From assembly GCF_018417475.1 (NCBI RefSeq), contig NZ_CP054856.1, positions 1,326,001 to 1,390,000 on the forward strand: DNA of 64,000 bases, given 5' to 3'. The stretch is from Novosphingobium decolorationis (GTDB lineage Bacteria > Pseudomonadota > Alphaproteobacteria > Sphingomonadales > Sphingomonadaceae). The first letter of the stretch is position 1, and every line of letters begins with the position of its first letter. Shown piece by piece: positions 8,989-17,805 of the stretch. Made by a program: the position numbers and the translations under genes. Under the pieces are notes generated by a model, which was not told the origin of the DNA, did no database searches, and saw nothing but the letters and a program-made list of their open reading frames with translations.

Positions 8989-11228
8989 GCGGCCTGCCTC
9001 TCGTGTGAGGGCAGCGCGCAGGCTACCAGTCCATCGACATCGACGATGAGAGCGACCCGGCCGTCCCCCAGAATCGTGGCCCCGGCAACGCCTTCGACCG
9101 GACGGAAGTTGGTTGCCAGACTCTTGATGACGAATTGCCTCTGGTCCTGAATATCATCGACCAGCAAGGCCGCCTGGCCCGCACTCTCGGTATCGACGAC
9201 GATGAGCACACCTTCCTCGGGGGTCGTCGCGTTGCAGGCCGCGCCCAGTTCGCTGCCCAGCGTGATGACCGGGATGAACTGGCCGCGCACGTTGAGCATC
9301 TGCCGTTGCGAGCCCAGCCCCTTCACATCACCCTCGCCGGGACGCAGGCTTTCCACAACGTGCGCCAGCGGTACGACCATCGTCTGGTCTCCGACATTGA
9401 CGATCATGCCGTCCGAAATCGCCAGCGTGAGCGGCATGGTCAGGATGAAGGCCGTACCCTTGCCGGGCGTGCTCTCGATGGTGATGCGGCCGCCCAGATC
9501 CTTCACGTTCTGGCGCACGACATCCATGCCGACCCCTCGCCCGGAAATGTTCGAGATCTGCGCCGCCGTCGAAAAGCCCGGGGCGAAGATCAGGTTGTCG
9601 ATCTCTTCAGCGGAAAGCTGCGCATCGGGTCCGACGATGCCCTTCTCGATCGCCTTGGCCAGAACGACCTTGCGATTGATACCCGCGCCATCATCGGCAA
9701 TCGAGATGACAATCCGGCCCGACCGATGCTCCGCCGAAAGGGTCAGCGTACCTTCGGGGGACTTGCCTGCGGCGATGCGATCTTCCGCCTTCTCGATGCC
9801 GTGGTCGACCGCGTTGCGGATCAGGTGGGTAAGAGGCTCGCCGAGACGCTCGATGACCGTCTTGTCGAGTTCCGTCGTTTCGCCATGAACCTCGAGGCGG
9901 ACATGCTTGCCGGTAGATGTGGCAAGATCGCGCAGGATGCGCGGCACGCGGCTGAAGACCGAAGCAATGGGCTGAGCACGGATCGACATCGCCGATTCCT
10001 GAATATCGCGCGTCAGGCTCTCGAGCAGCGAGAGTTCTTCGCCGGCATTGACATGAACGCCGTCCAGACGTTGCACGAGCATGGCCTGGGCAATGACCAG
10101 TTCTCCCACCAGATCAATCAAGCGGTCGAGCTTGTACAAATCGATGCGGATGGATTGCCCGGCCCCCTGAGACGCCGGCTGTGCGCCAGCAGCGGCCGCG
10201 GGCTTGCCCCCGGCTGGCGGCGTATTCGCGTCCGCAGCGGCCGGTGCGGCAGCCTCGACACTCTGGAGAGGCCGCGCCTCCTCTAGTGCCGGTGTCCCTA
10301 AATCCTGCGGCTGAGCCGGGCCATTCGGGGCTGCCACGGCCGGGGAAGGTGCCGCTGTAGACGTGGCGGCTTCGTCCAGTTCGACATCGGGGATACGCTC
10401 GTCCGCGCCGACCGCGATCGCGCAGTCGTCACCGATGAAATCGAAGATGTCGCGGACCCGGTCCTCGCTGACGGTATCGGGAATGGCGAAGGTCCAGCCC
10501 AGATAGCCCTGCGCGACGTCGAAGCTGTCCAGCTGCGGAACCTGACCGACATCACAGTGGAGGCACGTTCCGCCAAGCTCAGCAACGTCGCGCAGCATCA
10601 GGAGCGGCTCGTTGCCGTTGCGCATGGCCCCCGCCCGGGGCCGCAAGTGCAGTTGCCAGGATGCGCCTTGCTGTGTCTCTGCGACGGAGCCGGGCGCATC
10701 AAAATCCGCAGTCAGATCATCAAGGAGAGCATCGAGGTCAATTTCCAGATCTTCCTCGTCGTCGCTTTCCCCCGTCGTTTGCGCGTCGACCTGCACCGGT
10801 TCCTCAACCGGCGAAGGTGCCGGAGCCACGCTCTGTGGCGCGCCCCCTGCATTGGCGGCCATGGCGCCTTCCATCTCCACGATCAGTCCGGCGTCATCGG
10901 GCGCATCCCCGCCCTCGCGCGCAGACTCGACATGATCCGCAAGCGTGTCGAGCGCGCGCAGCAGAAGGTCGATCAGCGGCGGGGCGATCTCCACCAGGCC
11001 CTCGCGCACATCCGAAAGCAACGTCTCGAACGTGTGCGTATAGGCCTGGAGTGCGCCATACCCGAACGCGCCTGCGCCCCCCTTGATGGAATGCACCGCG
11101 CGGAACACGCCGTTGACAGTATCGCCATCCTGCGTACCTGCACGGCATGCGGCTAGGCCTGCTTCGGCCGCGGCCAGGGATTCCTCGCACTCGACGAAGA
11201 AGATCTGCTGGATTTCTTCCGGACTCAT
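8985..11228 (-). CDS. cheA: Chemotaxis sensor histidine kinase CheA
   Basis: The 747-residue protein has the CheA domain order: an Hpt (P1) domain with phospho-accepting His46 in AVHSIKGGAGAFG; an acidic linker (EEDLEIDLDALLDDL); a P2-like regulator-binding domain around residues 185-275; an Ala/Pro-rich linker; the P3 dimerisation helices (YKLDRLIDLVGELVIAQAML); the P4 kinase domain with HLIRNAVDHGIE (N box), SIADDGAGIN (G1) and ISGRGVGMDVV (G2); and a C-terminal CheW-like P5 domain. It would autophosphorylate at receptor arrays and phosphorylate CheY and CheB. ATGA overlaps join it to the STAS gene before it and cheR after it. Confidence 0.97.
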   Translation of the reverse strand: MSPEEIQQIFFVECEESLAAAEAGLAACRAGTQDGDTVNGVFRAVHSIKGGAGAFGYGALQAYTHTFETLLSDVREGLVEIAPPLIDLLLRALDTLADHVESAREGGDAPDDAGLIVEMEGAMAANAGGAPQSVAPAPSPVEEPVQVDAQTTGESDDEEDLEIDLDALLDDLTADFDAPGSVAETQQGASWQLHLRPRAGAMRNGNEPLLMLRDVAELGGTCLHCDVGQVPQLDSFDVAQGYLGWTFAIPDTVSEDRVRDIFDFIGDDCAIAVGADERIPDVELDEAATSTAAPSPAVAAPNGPAQPQDLGTPALEEARPLQSVEAAAPAAADANTPPAGGKPAAAAGAQPASQGAGQSIRIDLYKLDRLIDLVGELVIAQAMLVQRLDGVHVNAGEELSLLESLTRDIQESAMSIRAQPIASVFSRVPRILRDLATSTGKHVRLEVHGETTELDKTVIERLGEPLTHLIRNAVDHGIEKAEDRIAAGKSPEGTLTLSAEHRSGRIVISIADDGAGINRKVVLAKAIEKGIVGPDAQLSAEEIDNLIFAPGFSTAAQISNISGRGVGMDVVRQNVKDLGGRITIESTPGKGTAFILTMPLTLAISDGMIVNVGDQTMVVPLAHVVESLRPGEGDVKGLGSQRQMLNVRGQFIPVITLGSELGAACNATTPEEGVLIVVDTESAGQAALLVDDIQDQRQFVIKSLATNFRPVEGVAGATILGDGRVALIVDVDGLVACALPSHERQAA

Positions 11229-11488
11229 GCGTCCCCCTCTTCGAAGAGTTCCGATTGAAGGCCGGTCAGTGCGGCCGCCTGGAGCAGGGCTGGCGAGGCT
11301 TCGATACGCGCCCCACCTCCACTGCGGCGGGCCGACACCAGAAGCTGGAGAACCGCCTGTCCGACATGCTCGACGCTGCTGCCATCGATCTCGATGGGCG
11401 CATTGCCGACTGCGCCGACAAGTTCGGGCCAGAGGGCTTCGGCGGCGGCGCGGTCACACCGCACCGGCAGAGAGATGGTCCCCATCAA
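11225..11488 (-). CDS. STAS-domain protein, first gene of the chemotaxis operon
   Basis: An 87-residue protein consisting of one STAS-like fold: ISLPVRCDRAAAEALWPELV, then PIEIDGSSVEHVGQAVLQLL and a final helix region. STAS domains act as anti-anti-sigma factors or small regulatory modules. In place of the usual phosphorylatable Ser in a DSSG context, this one has DGSSVEHVG, so the Ser is roughly kept. It overlaps cheA by ATGA and starts the operon; 291 bases upstream, which must hold the promoter, separate it from the divergent second cheB. Such a small STAS gene next to cheA is common in alphaproteobacterial chemotaxis clusters, but its role is not defined. Confidence 0.85.
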   Translation of the reverse strand: MMGTISLPVRCDRAAAEALWPELVGAVGNAPIEIDGSSVEHVGQAVLQLLVSARRSGGGARIEASPALLQAAALTGLQSELFEEGDA

Positions 11489-11779
11489 AACGTCCCCCTC
11501 ACGCCCCGCAGCGCAGACTGGAGTGGTTCAGGCAGGTCCCGTGGCGGAATGGCATACGGTTCGAAAGCTGCGACATAAAACCCTCGCGGATGCGATCGCC
11601 GAACTGTCAGGGCCGAGGTGGCCGGGGCGTCGAACGGGGAGTTAGCCGGGCGGCTGCCAACAGCGGGTTTGCCTCAATCCCCGGCATTTTGCGTAAGGCG
11701 CTTAAGGGAAATCGTCGCAGCCATTGACTTACCTCCGTGCCGATCCGGCAGTCCGGAAGCACAAGAGAGGTTTCACTCC

Positions 11780-12829
11780 ATGCATGACGCCCGCGTCCTG
11801 GTAGTCGACGATTCCGCGGCGATGCGCGCCCTGTTCTGCGATGTCCTGGAGCAATCCAAGAACATCCGCGTCATCGGCACCGCCGCCAATGCAGCCGAAG
11901 CGCGCGAACAGATCGCCGAGCTCCAGCCGAACGTCGTGACGCTTGATGTCGAAATGCCCGGCATGAGCGGTATCGAATTCCTCGAGGAGATCATGAACGG
12001 GGGCAACCCCTTGCCCGTGGTCATGCTCTCCAGCCTGACCCAGAGCGGGACCGAGACCTCGCTCAAGGCCTTTGAACTCGGCGCGGTGGAATGCTTTCCC
12101 AAGCCCCTCAAGGCCACCCCGGAACAGTTCGCCAAGACGGTCGGCAAACTGGGCAAGATCGTCCTCGCCGCGGCCAATTCCAACGTACGCGACAAGCCCC
12201 GCCCCAAGGCCGCGCGCGGCGAGGGCGAGGCGGGCGACGACGGCGGCTACCAGTCCAACGGCATGATCGCGGCCTTCAGCACCTCCATGGGCGGCGTCGA
12301 TGCCCTCACCGAAGTGCTCGGGCAGTATCCCAAGGCCTGCCCGCCCACCGTCATCATTCTGCAGACCGAACCGATGTTGGCCGAAATGTTCATCGCCAAG
12401 GCCGACAAGGACTGCCGGTGCACCGTCGTGGCCGCCACGGATGGTGCCGAACTCAAGCCCGGCACGGTGCACATCGCCTACGACCCCGCCCGGCACGTGA
12501 TCGTCGAACCGGGCACGCCAGCGAAGGTACGCATGGTGGAGCGCGATCCGGTAGGCGGCTTCCGGCCCTCCGCGACGCTACTTTTCGGCTCGCTGTCGCG
12601 CGGCAACATGCCCGCGATCGGCGCCGTACTCACCGGCATGGGCGAGGACGGCGCCAAGGGGCTCAAACTGCTCCAGGCGGCGGGCTGCCGCACTCTGGCA
12701 CAGGACCGCAACACAGCCACCGTCCCGCAGGCTCCCGCCGCCGCCGTCGAGGCCGGGGCGGCAAGCGCGGAACTGGGCCTTGCCGAACTGGCCGCCGACA
12801 TCCTCACGAACTGCGCAGCCGCGACCTAA
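11780..12829 (+). CDS. CheB-like protein with intact receiver but substituted catalytic His
   Basis: The 349-residue protein has the CheB architecture: receiver domain (VLVVDDSAAMRALF, phospho-acceptor Asp in VTLDVEMPGMSG, Lys in CFPKPL), a charged linker, then a methylesterase-type domain. The nucleophile Ser region is FSTSMGGVDAL and the Asp region LTGMGEDGAKGL, but where CheB enzymes have QH in VIVQHVNP this one reads VIILQTEP, so the catalytic His appears to be Gln. ATG 11780 is preceded by AGAGAGG at a spacing of 9. It is transcribed divergently from the che operon. Either it is an inactive, regulatory CheB paralogue or the active site has been rearranged. Confidence 0.88.
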   Translation: MHDARVLVVDDSAAMRALFCDVLEQSKNIRVIGTAANAAEAREQIAELQPNVVTLDVEMPGMSGIEFLEEIMNGGNPLPVVMLSSLTQSGTETSLKAFELGAVECFPKPLKATPEQFAKTVGKLGKIVLAAANSNVRDKPRPKAARGEGEAGDDGGYQSNGMIAAFSTSMGGVDALTEVLGQYPKACPPTVIILQTEPMLAEMFIAKADKDCRCTVVAATDGAELKPGTVHIAYDPARHVIVEPGTPAKVRMVERDPVGGFRPSATLLFGSLSRGNMPAIGAVLTGMGEDGAKGLKLLQAAGCRTLAQDRNTATVPQAPAAAVEAGAASAELGLAELAADILTNCAAAT

Positions 12830-12875
12830 AGCGCGCCATGCTGCGAGAATCTGAAGACAGCCCGCTACCTTGCGC

Positions 12876-14432
12876 CTAGTGCCCCGACGCTGGCTTCATG
12901 CCGCGTTTGGGCCTGGGAGCGAACCAGATCGCAAAGGCGGCGATCAGAAGCGCGATGGCCGAATACATGGCCACGTGCACCGTTGCCTGCGCCTGGGCTT
13001 GCAGGGCCACGACCCGCTCGATTGCAGAACGCGCCATTTCAAGCGGCATGCCCTGCGCCTGCAGCGCCGACATCGTACGGTCCGTGTGGTTCATGCTGGC
13101 CACCAGATCTGCGCCATCGCTGCGCTCCAGATTTGCCCATAGGGTCGTCACGACGGAGGTCCCGATGGCCCCTGCCAAGGTACGCCCGAAGTTGGAGATA
13201 CCCGCAGCCGAAGCGGTCTCGTCCGGATCCACGGAGGCCAGGCCAATGGTCGTCAGCGGCACGATCATGAAGGCGACGCCTACGCCCTGGATCAACTGCG
13301 GGAAAGCCACCTGCCAGAGCGTGGAATCGGTTGACCAGTACGTGCGCAGATACGCACAGAACGCCAGCCATGACACACCCAGAAACACCAGAAGGCGGGG
13401 ATCCGCGCGCTGCATGAGCTTGGGCACGATAGGCGAAGCGAAGACCGCCAGAACGCCCGCGGGCGCCATCGCGATACCCGCCCAGGTCGCGGTGTATCCC
13501 ATCCCACCCTGCAGCCACTGCGGCACGATCACCACGGCCGAGAAGTAGGTGGCGAAAGCCAGCGCCAGGGCAAACGTCGAAGCGCTGAACCCGCGGTGCC
13601 GGAACACCGCAAGATCGACGATGGGATGCTCTTCGGTCAGTTCCCAGATCACGAAGATCGCGAAGAAGATGACTGCAACGACTGCGAGGATGCAGATCGT
13701 GGTGTTGTGGAACCAGTCCCGATCATGCCCGAGATCGAGCATCATCTGGAATGCCCCGACCCAGATCACGAGAAGGGCAAGCCCGACCTTGTCGATCGGC
13801 AGGTAGCGCTTGGGCGAAGCTACATCGCGCAGCAGATAGGCAAGCGAGAGGAAGACCGCGACCACAATCGGCACGTTGATCAGGAAGATCCAGCGCCAGT
13901 CCCAGTTGTCCGAGATATAGCCGCCCAGGATAGGCCCCGCGATCGGTGCGACAACGACGGTCATCGCCCACATGGCCATTGCCTTGGGGTGCGATTCGCG
14001 CGGGAAGATCTTGAGCAGCAGCGTCTGCGAGAGCGGCATCAACGGTCCGCCGCACAGCCCCTGCCCCAAGCGGAAGATCAGGAGAACCGTCAGGTTGCCC
14101 GAGACACCACAAAGCGCCGAGAACAGGCCAAAGCCAAGGATCGACATCAGGAACATCCGGACCACGCCGAAGCGCCCGGCCAGCCAGCCCGTCAAGGGGA
14201 CACAGATCGCCTCGGCGACCGCGTAGGTGGTGATCACCCAGGTCCCGCTTTCGGTAGAGACCGCAAGCCCGCCTGCGATATGCGGAACCGAGACATTCGC
14301 GATCGTCATGTCCAGCACGACCACGAAGTTCGCCATCGCCAGAACGAAGGCGGTGATCGCCAGCTTGGCGCCGGAGAAGGTCCCGTCCTGCCCGGGCGGT
14401 AAAGCCGGCGCGGCGGCAGCGTCCTGTGCCAT
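12876..14432 (-). CDS. emrB: DHA2-family multidrug transporter, EmrB-like
   Basis: The 518-residue protein is a 14-span major facilitator of the DHA2 (EmrB/QacA) family. It begins with the helix FVVVLDMTIANVSVPHIAGG, the typical DHA2 motif D1, then WVITTYAVAEAICVPLTGWL and the motif A region LAGRFGVVRMFLMS. With EmrA and an outer-membrane channel it would pump lipophilic toxins from cytoplasm to exterior using the proton gradient. Its ATG shares one base with the stop of emrA (TAATG). It is the last gene of the operon. Confidence 0.95.
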   Translation of the reverse strand: MAQDAAAAPALPPGQDGTFSGAKLAITAFVLAMANFVVVLDMTIANVSVPHIAGGLAVSTESGTWVITTYAVAEAICVPLTGWLAGRFGVVRMFLMSILGFGLFSALCGVSGNLTVLLIFRLGQGLCGGPLMPLSQTLLLKIFPRESHPKAMAMWAMTVVVAPIAGPILGGYISDNWDWRWIFLINVPIVVAVFLSLAYLLRDVASPKRYLPIDKVGLALLVIWVGAFQMMLDLGHDRDWFHNTTICILAVVAVIFFAIFVIWELTEEHPIVDLAVFRHRGFSASTFALALAFATYFSAVVIVPQWLQGGMGYTATWAGIAMAPAGVLAVFASPIVPKLMQRADPRLLVFLGVSWLAFCAYLRTYWSTDSTLWQVAFPQLIQGVGVAFMIVPLTTIGLASVDPDETASAAGISNFGRTLAGAIGTSVVTTLWANLERSDGADLVASMNHTDRTMSALQAQGMPLEMARSAIERVVALQAQAQATVHVAMYSAIALLIAAFAIWFAPRPKRGMKPASGH

Positions 14433-15604
14433 TACCGCTCGCTCGTCAGGTCGATCTCGGCTTCCATCGAAAGTCCCACGCGCAAGGGGTGGGCCTTCAA
14501 TTCGTCCTGGTCGAGCTCGATGCGCACAGGAAGACGCTGCACGACCTTGATCCAGTTGCCGGTCGCGTTCTGGGCCGGGATCAACGAGAAGGCCGCGCCC
14601 GTCCCACCCGAGAAACCGACGACCTTGCCGTGATACTCGACATCGCCGCCATAGAAGTCGGAGGTCAGCGTCGCACTCTGGCCAGCCCGCACCTGCCCCA
14701 GCTTGTCTTCCTTGAAGTTGGCATCGACATAGAGCTTGTCGACCGGGACGATGACCATCGCGGGCGATCCGTTCTGGATCTTCTGGCCGACCTGGATCGA
14801 ACGCTGGGCCACGACGCCCGCAATCGGCGCGCGCACGACGGTGCGTTCAAGGTCCAGCTTGGCCGCGTCATAGCGGGCCTGGGCCAGCTTGATCTCGGGC
14901 GCAGTCTCCACGTCGGTTCCCTTTGTCAGGGCAACCGCAGCCTGCTCCTGCTGGCGCGCGCTGACAGCGCTGGCCTGGGCCTGTTTCAGGGCCGCCCGCG
15001 CCTGCTCGAAGGCCGCCTGCGCCGAATCCAGCGCCTGCTTCGCCGAGGTCAGCTCCTCGGTCGACACAGCCCCCGAGCCCGCCAGGGCATTGCGCCGGGT
15101 AAAGTCCGAAGTGGCCTTGGTCAGATCGGCGCGTGCCGCCTGGAGATTGGCCCGCGCCGTATCAATCTGCGCCTGGTTGGCATCTGCCGCCGCGGCCAGC
15201 GCTTCGTTGTTGGCAAGAGATTGCCCGTACATGCGCTTGGCGCGTTCCAGGTTCGCTTCCGCCTCGGCAAGCGCGATCTTCTGGTCCTTGTCCTCGATGC
15301 GGAACAGGAGCTGCCCCTTGCGGACAGGCTGCGTATCCGTAACCAGGACCTCGGTCACGCGGCCCGACGTCAGCGGCGTGACATCGGCGTTTTCGCCAGC
15401 CACATAGGCGTTGTCGGTGGAGACCGAGCGGCTGCCGATAAAGAATTCATAGCCGCCCCACAGCACCGCCGCGACGGCCACGACCCCGCCCAGCCCCATG
15501 AGAAGCGTCTTGCGCTTGCTCTTGTGGATGACGCTGCCCTTTTCCGGTGCGCCCTCGGCTCCGGCCCCGCTCCCGGCCCCGCCGCCCGTATTCGTGTCAG
15601 TCAT
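14432..15604 (-). CDS. emrA: EmrA-like periplasmic adaptor (membrane fusion protein)
   Basis: The 390-residue protein starts at ATG 15604 (MTDTNTGGGAGSGAG), has one N-terminal membrane anchor (LLMGLGGVVAVAAVLWGGYE), a biotinyl-lipoyl half motif (VTEVLVTDTQPVRKGQLLFR), a long coiled-coil hairpin rich in Ala, Glu and Gln (about residues 110-250), and the matching second half IAGVVAQRSIQVGQKIQNG. It would bridge EmrB and the outer-membrane factor. Its start overlaps the stop of the outer-membrane-factor gene by 8 bases. A longer open frame upstream of 15604 lies inside that gene and is not coding. Confidence 0.94.
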   Translation of the reverse strand: MTDTNTGGGAGSGAGAEGAPEKGSVIHKSKRKTLLMGLGGVVAVAAVLWGGYEFFIGSRSVSTDNAYVAGENADVTPLTSGRVTEVLVTDTQPVRKGQLLFRIEDKDQKIALAEAEANLERAKRMYGQSLANNEALAAAADANQAQIDTARANLQAARADLTKATSDFTRRNALAGSGAVSTEELTSAKQALDSAQAAFEQARAALKQAQASAVSARQQEQAAVALTKGTDVETAPEIKLAQARYDAAKLDLERTVVRAPIAGVVAQRSIQVGQKIQNGSPAMVIVPVDKLYVDANFKEDKLGQVRAGQSATLTSDFYGGDVEYHGKVVGFSGGTGAAFSLIPAQNATGNWIKVVQRLPVRIELDQDELKAHPLRVGLSMEAEIDLTSER

Positions 15605-17054
15605 CGCTATTGGCTTTCTCGTCGTTTTCTTCGGCATAGCCGCCGCCAAGCGCGCGCTTGAGCGCGACATCGCTGGCCAGCGTTGCAAATTGGGCATCAA
15701 GCGCGGAGAGGCGCGCATCGAGTTCGGAAGTCTGGCTGGTCAGGACCTCGATGTAGGTGGTGAGCCCCGCCCCGTAGCGCTGCGAGGCGAGACCGAACGC
15801 GGCCTCAGCCTCTGTCTCGACGTCCAGGGCGTGCTCACGCTGACGGGATGCGGAATCCCGGCTCGCAATCGCGTCTGCGACTTCCTGCAGAGCCTCGATC
15901 ACGGTCTTGTTGTAGCTTGCGACCATCGAATCGTACCCGGCCCGCGCCACGCGGTAGCGACCGGACAAGGCGCCACCCTGGAAGATCGGCAGGCTGACCG
16001 CCGCCCCCGCGCTGCCGTAATCCGAACCGTCGTTGAACAGATTGGAGATCCCGAGCGAGGTCAGACCGATCAGGCCTCCAAGGGATACGTCGGGCAGGAA
16101 CGACTTGCGGGCATATTCCGTGCCGCTCTGCGAAGCCTCGACAATACGGCGCGCCGCGACGATGTCCGGTCTGCGGCCGGCAAGAGCGATACCCGCATCT
16201 GCCGGCACGCGCGTCATCGCGATACGTTCGAGGGGGACCGGGACAAGATCGTGCGTCCGATCCGGTCCAGCCCCAAGAAGGGCCGCGAGCGCGTGGCGCC
16301 GCCTGGCGATCTGCTCACGGTTGGCGACGATCAGCCCCCGCGCGCGGGCCACCTCGGCCCGCGCCTGGCGCAGTGGGACCTCGTTCTCCAGTCCTTGTTC
16401 AAACCGCTTGGCCGTCAGCTCCTCGGAGCTTTCGCGCACCTTCAGCGCTTCCTCGAGGACTTTCTCGCGCTCCAGCAGGCGTGCAAGGTCGAAATAGGAC
16501 GAGGCGATTTCGCTGGTCAGGACGAGTTCCGCCTGTCGCACTTCGGCGAGGGCCGCCTCCGTGGCCGAGGTGGCGGCCGCAAGGAGCGCGCGGTTCTTGC
16601 CCCAGATATCCAGGTTCCAGTTCGCGGACAGGGCCAGGGTCCCATAGTCTTCCCAGCCCTGCGGAAGGGCGGATGCCGGGGTCCCATTGTTGTAGCTCTG
16701 CTTGGCGAATTCGCCCGAACCTTGCGCACCGAGCGAGGGCAACACGCTCGAACGTGATGCCTGGAGCGCACCGCGCGCCTGGCGCACGCGTGCAATCGCG
16801 GAAGCCAGATCCGGCGAATCCGTAAGGGCTGCCTCGATCAGCGCATCCAGTTGCGGGTCATCATAGCCCCGCCACCACTGGGACGGCGGCCATTCCTCGC
16901 CCTGTCCGGCAGCCGCGATCGACCGCTCCATCTCGAACGAGGATAGCGCCCGAATCTCGGGCTTGGGCCCCAGATCCGGCGCACATCCGGCAAGCGAAAT
17001 CGTGGCAGCCAAGAGGGCACTTGCTGCGACTCGTGAGGGAAATATCGTACTCAT
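15597..17054 (-). CDS. Outer-membrane efflux lipoprotein (NodT/OprM family)
   Basis: The 485-residue protein starts at ATG 17054 (MSTIFPSRVAASALL) with a lipoprotein signal whose lipobox is ISLAGC. It has the two repeated OEP domains of TolC-type channels: WWRGYDDPQLDALIEAAL, then SANWNLDIWGKNRALLAAAT in the first repeat and GAAVSLPIFQGGALSGRYR with long helices in the second. It would form the trimeric exit duct for EmrAB. First gene of a three-gene operon; the start codon lies directly beside the left arm of an inverted repeat shared with the divergent TetR gene, implying repression by that regulator. Confidence 0.94.
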   Translation of the reverse strand: MSTIFPSRVAASALLAATISLAGCAPDLGPKPEIRALSSFEMERSIAAAGQGEEWPPSQWWRGYDDPQLDALIEAALTDSPDLASAIARVRQARGALQASRSSVLPSLGAQGSGEFAKQSYNNGTPASALPQGWEDYGTLALSANWNLDIWGKNRALLAAATSATEAALAEVRQAELVLTSEIASSYFDLARLLEREKVLEEALKVRESSEELTAKRFEQGLENEVPLRQARAEVARARGLIVANREQIARRRHALAALLGAGPDRTHDLVPVPLERIAMTRVPADAGIALAGRRPDIVAARRIVEASQSGTEYARKSFLPDVSLGGLIGLTSLGISNLFNDGSDYGSAGAAVSLPIFQGGALSGRYRVARAGYDSMVASYNKTVIEALQEVADAIASRDSASRQREHALDVETEAEAAFGLASQRYGAGLTTYIEVLTSQTSELDARLSALDAQFATLASDVALKRALGGGYAEENDEKANSDD

Positions 17055-17108
17055 CAGTACACTTTTTATCGTTGCATCGCTTGCAAGAGTCAACGGAAAA
17101 GTGTACTG
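17055..17108. promoter_or_regulatory. Probable TetR operator between efflux operon and tetR gene
   Basis: CAGTACACTTTT at 17055-17066 is repeated as its exact complement AAAAGTGTACTG at 17097-17108, a 12-bp perfect inverted repeat with a 30-base spacer. It fills the 66-base gap between the two divergent start codons. A smaller palindrome TTGCA/TGCAA (17072-17086) lies within the spacer. The position fits binding by the adjacent TetR-family protein to control both promoters. Function is inferred from layout. Confidence 0.72.
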
Positions 17109-17120
17109 CCAAGTTTAGTT

Positions 17121-17741
17121 ATGGATCAGAACATTGGGAAACGGGAGCGCAACAAGGCGCGCAAGCGGGCTGAGATCGTGGAGGCGGCTCGCGAATCCTT
17201 CCTCGAGCAGGGATACGCCGCGACAAGCATGAGCGCCGTTGCCGATGCCCTGAGTTGCTCGAAAGCGACCATGTGGTCGCATTTCGCCTCGAAGGAGGAG
17301 CTGTTTGCCGCCGTCATCGACGACCTGGTAGGACAATTTTCCCAGGAAATCGATGAAGTTCTCACTCGCCAGACTTTCTCGTGCCCGGCGCTGCGCCGGG
17401 CGTGCCTGCGGTTTCTCGACTGTCTTCTCACGGAGCATTCGATCCGCCTCTTCCGGCTTGTGCTGAGCGAGGGCGAACGCTTCCCCGAAATCAACGAGAT
17501 GTTCTACACCCGGGGCCCCGCAAAGGTTCGGCGCGAGGTCCATCGCTTCTTCGCCACTGCGTTTTGCGAAGACGATGCCCAGCGCCTCACCACCGTGGTC
17601 ACCTGGGCTATGACAGGATTTCGCACCGACATTCTGCTGCGCCCGGTAAAGCCCGATGGCGCGGAATGCGAAGCCTTCGTCGACGATCTCATCGCCTCGA
17701 TCGACTGGGACCGGCTGAGCACCCACCAGTCCAACACCTGA
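17121..17741 (+). CDS. TetR/AcrR-family transcriptional regulator
   Basis: A 206-residue repressor. The N-terminal DNA-binding domain reads AEIVEAARESFLEQGYAATS then MSAVADALSCSKATMWSHF, the standard TetR helix-turn-helix with an HF pair, followed by KEELFAAVI. The C-terminal ligand domain (from about residue 80) is of the AcrR type (AefR-like C-terminal domain). It is divergent from the OMF-emrA-emrB operon with an inverted-repeat operator between, so it probably represses that operon and itself until a drug-like ligand binds. Confidence 0.94.
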   Translation: MDQNIGKRERNKARKRAEIVEAARESFLEQGYAATSMSAVADALSCSKATMWSHFASKEELFAAVIDDLVGQFSQEIDEVLTRQTFSCPALRRACLRFLDCLLTEHSIRLFRLVLSEGERFPEINEMFYTRGPAKVRREVHRFFATAFCEDDAQRLTTVVTWAMTGFRTDILLRPVKPDGAECEAFVDDLIASIDWDRLSTHQSNT

Positions 17742-17805
17742 AGCTCACGGGACAACTGGGGCCAGGTGCTTTTTTGACAGCAGCAAGGCTGCTAGAGCTA
17801 CAGGC

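Noticed and set aside
9135-10286. A 383-codon open frame antisense to cheA
   Set aside because: cheA has all its domains on the minus strand; the plus frame is a shadow.
11537-11570. tRNA-like string (GTGGCGGAATGGCATAC then GGTTCGAA)
   Set aside because: Resembles D-arm and T-arm pieces of a leucine tRNA, but there is no anticodon stem, acceptor stem pairing or CCA; spacing is too short.
15601-15718. N-terminal extension of emrA beyond ATG 15604
   Set aside because: It overlaps the conserved C-terminus of the outer-membrane factor gene; the shorter start gives the normal cytoplasmic tail plus membrane anchor.
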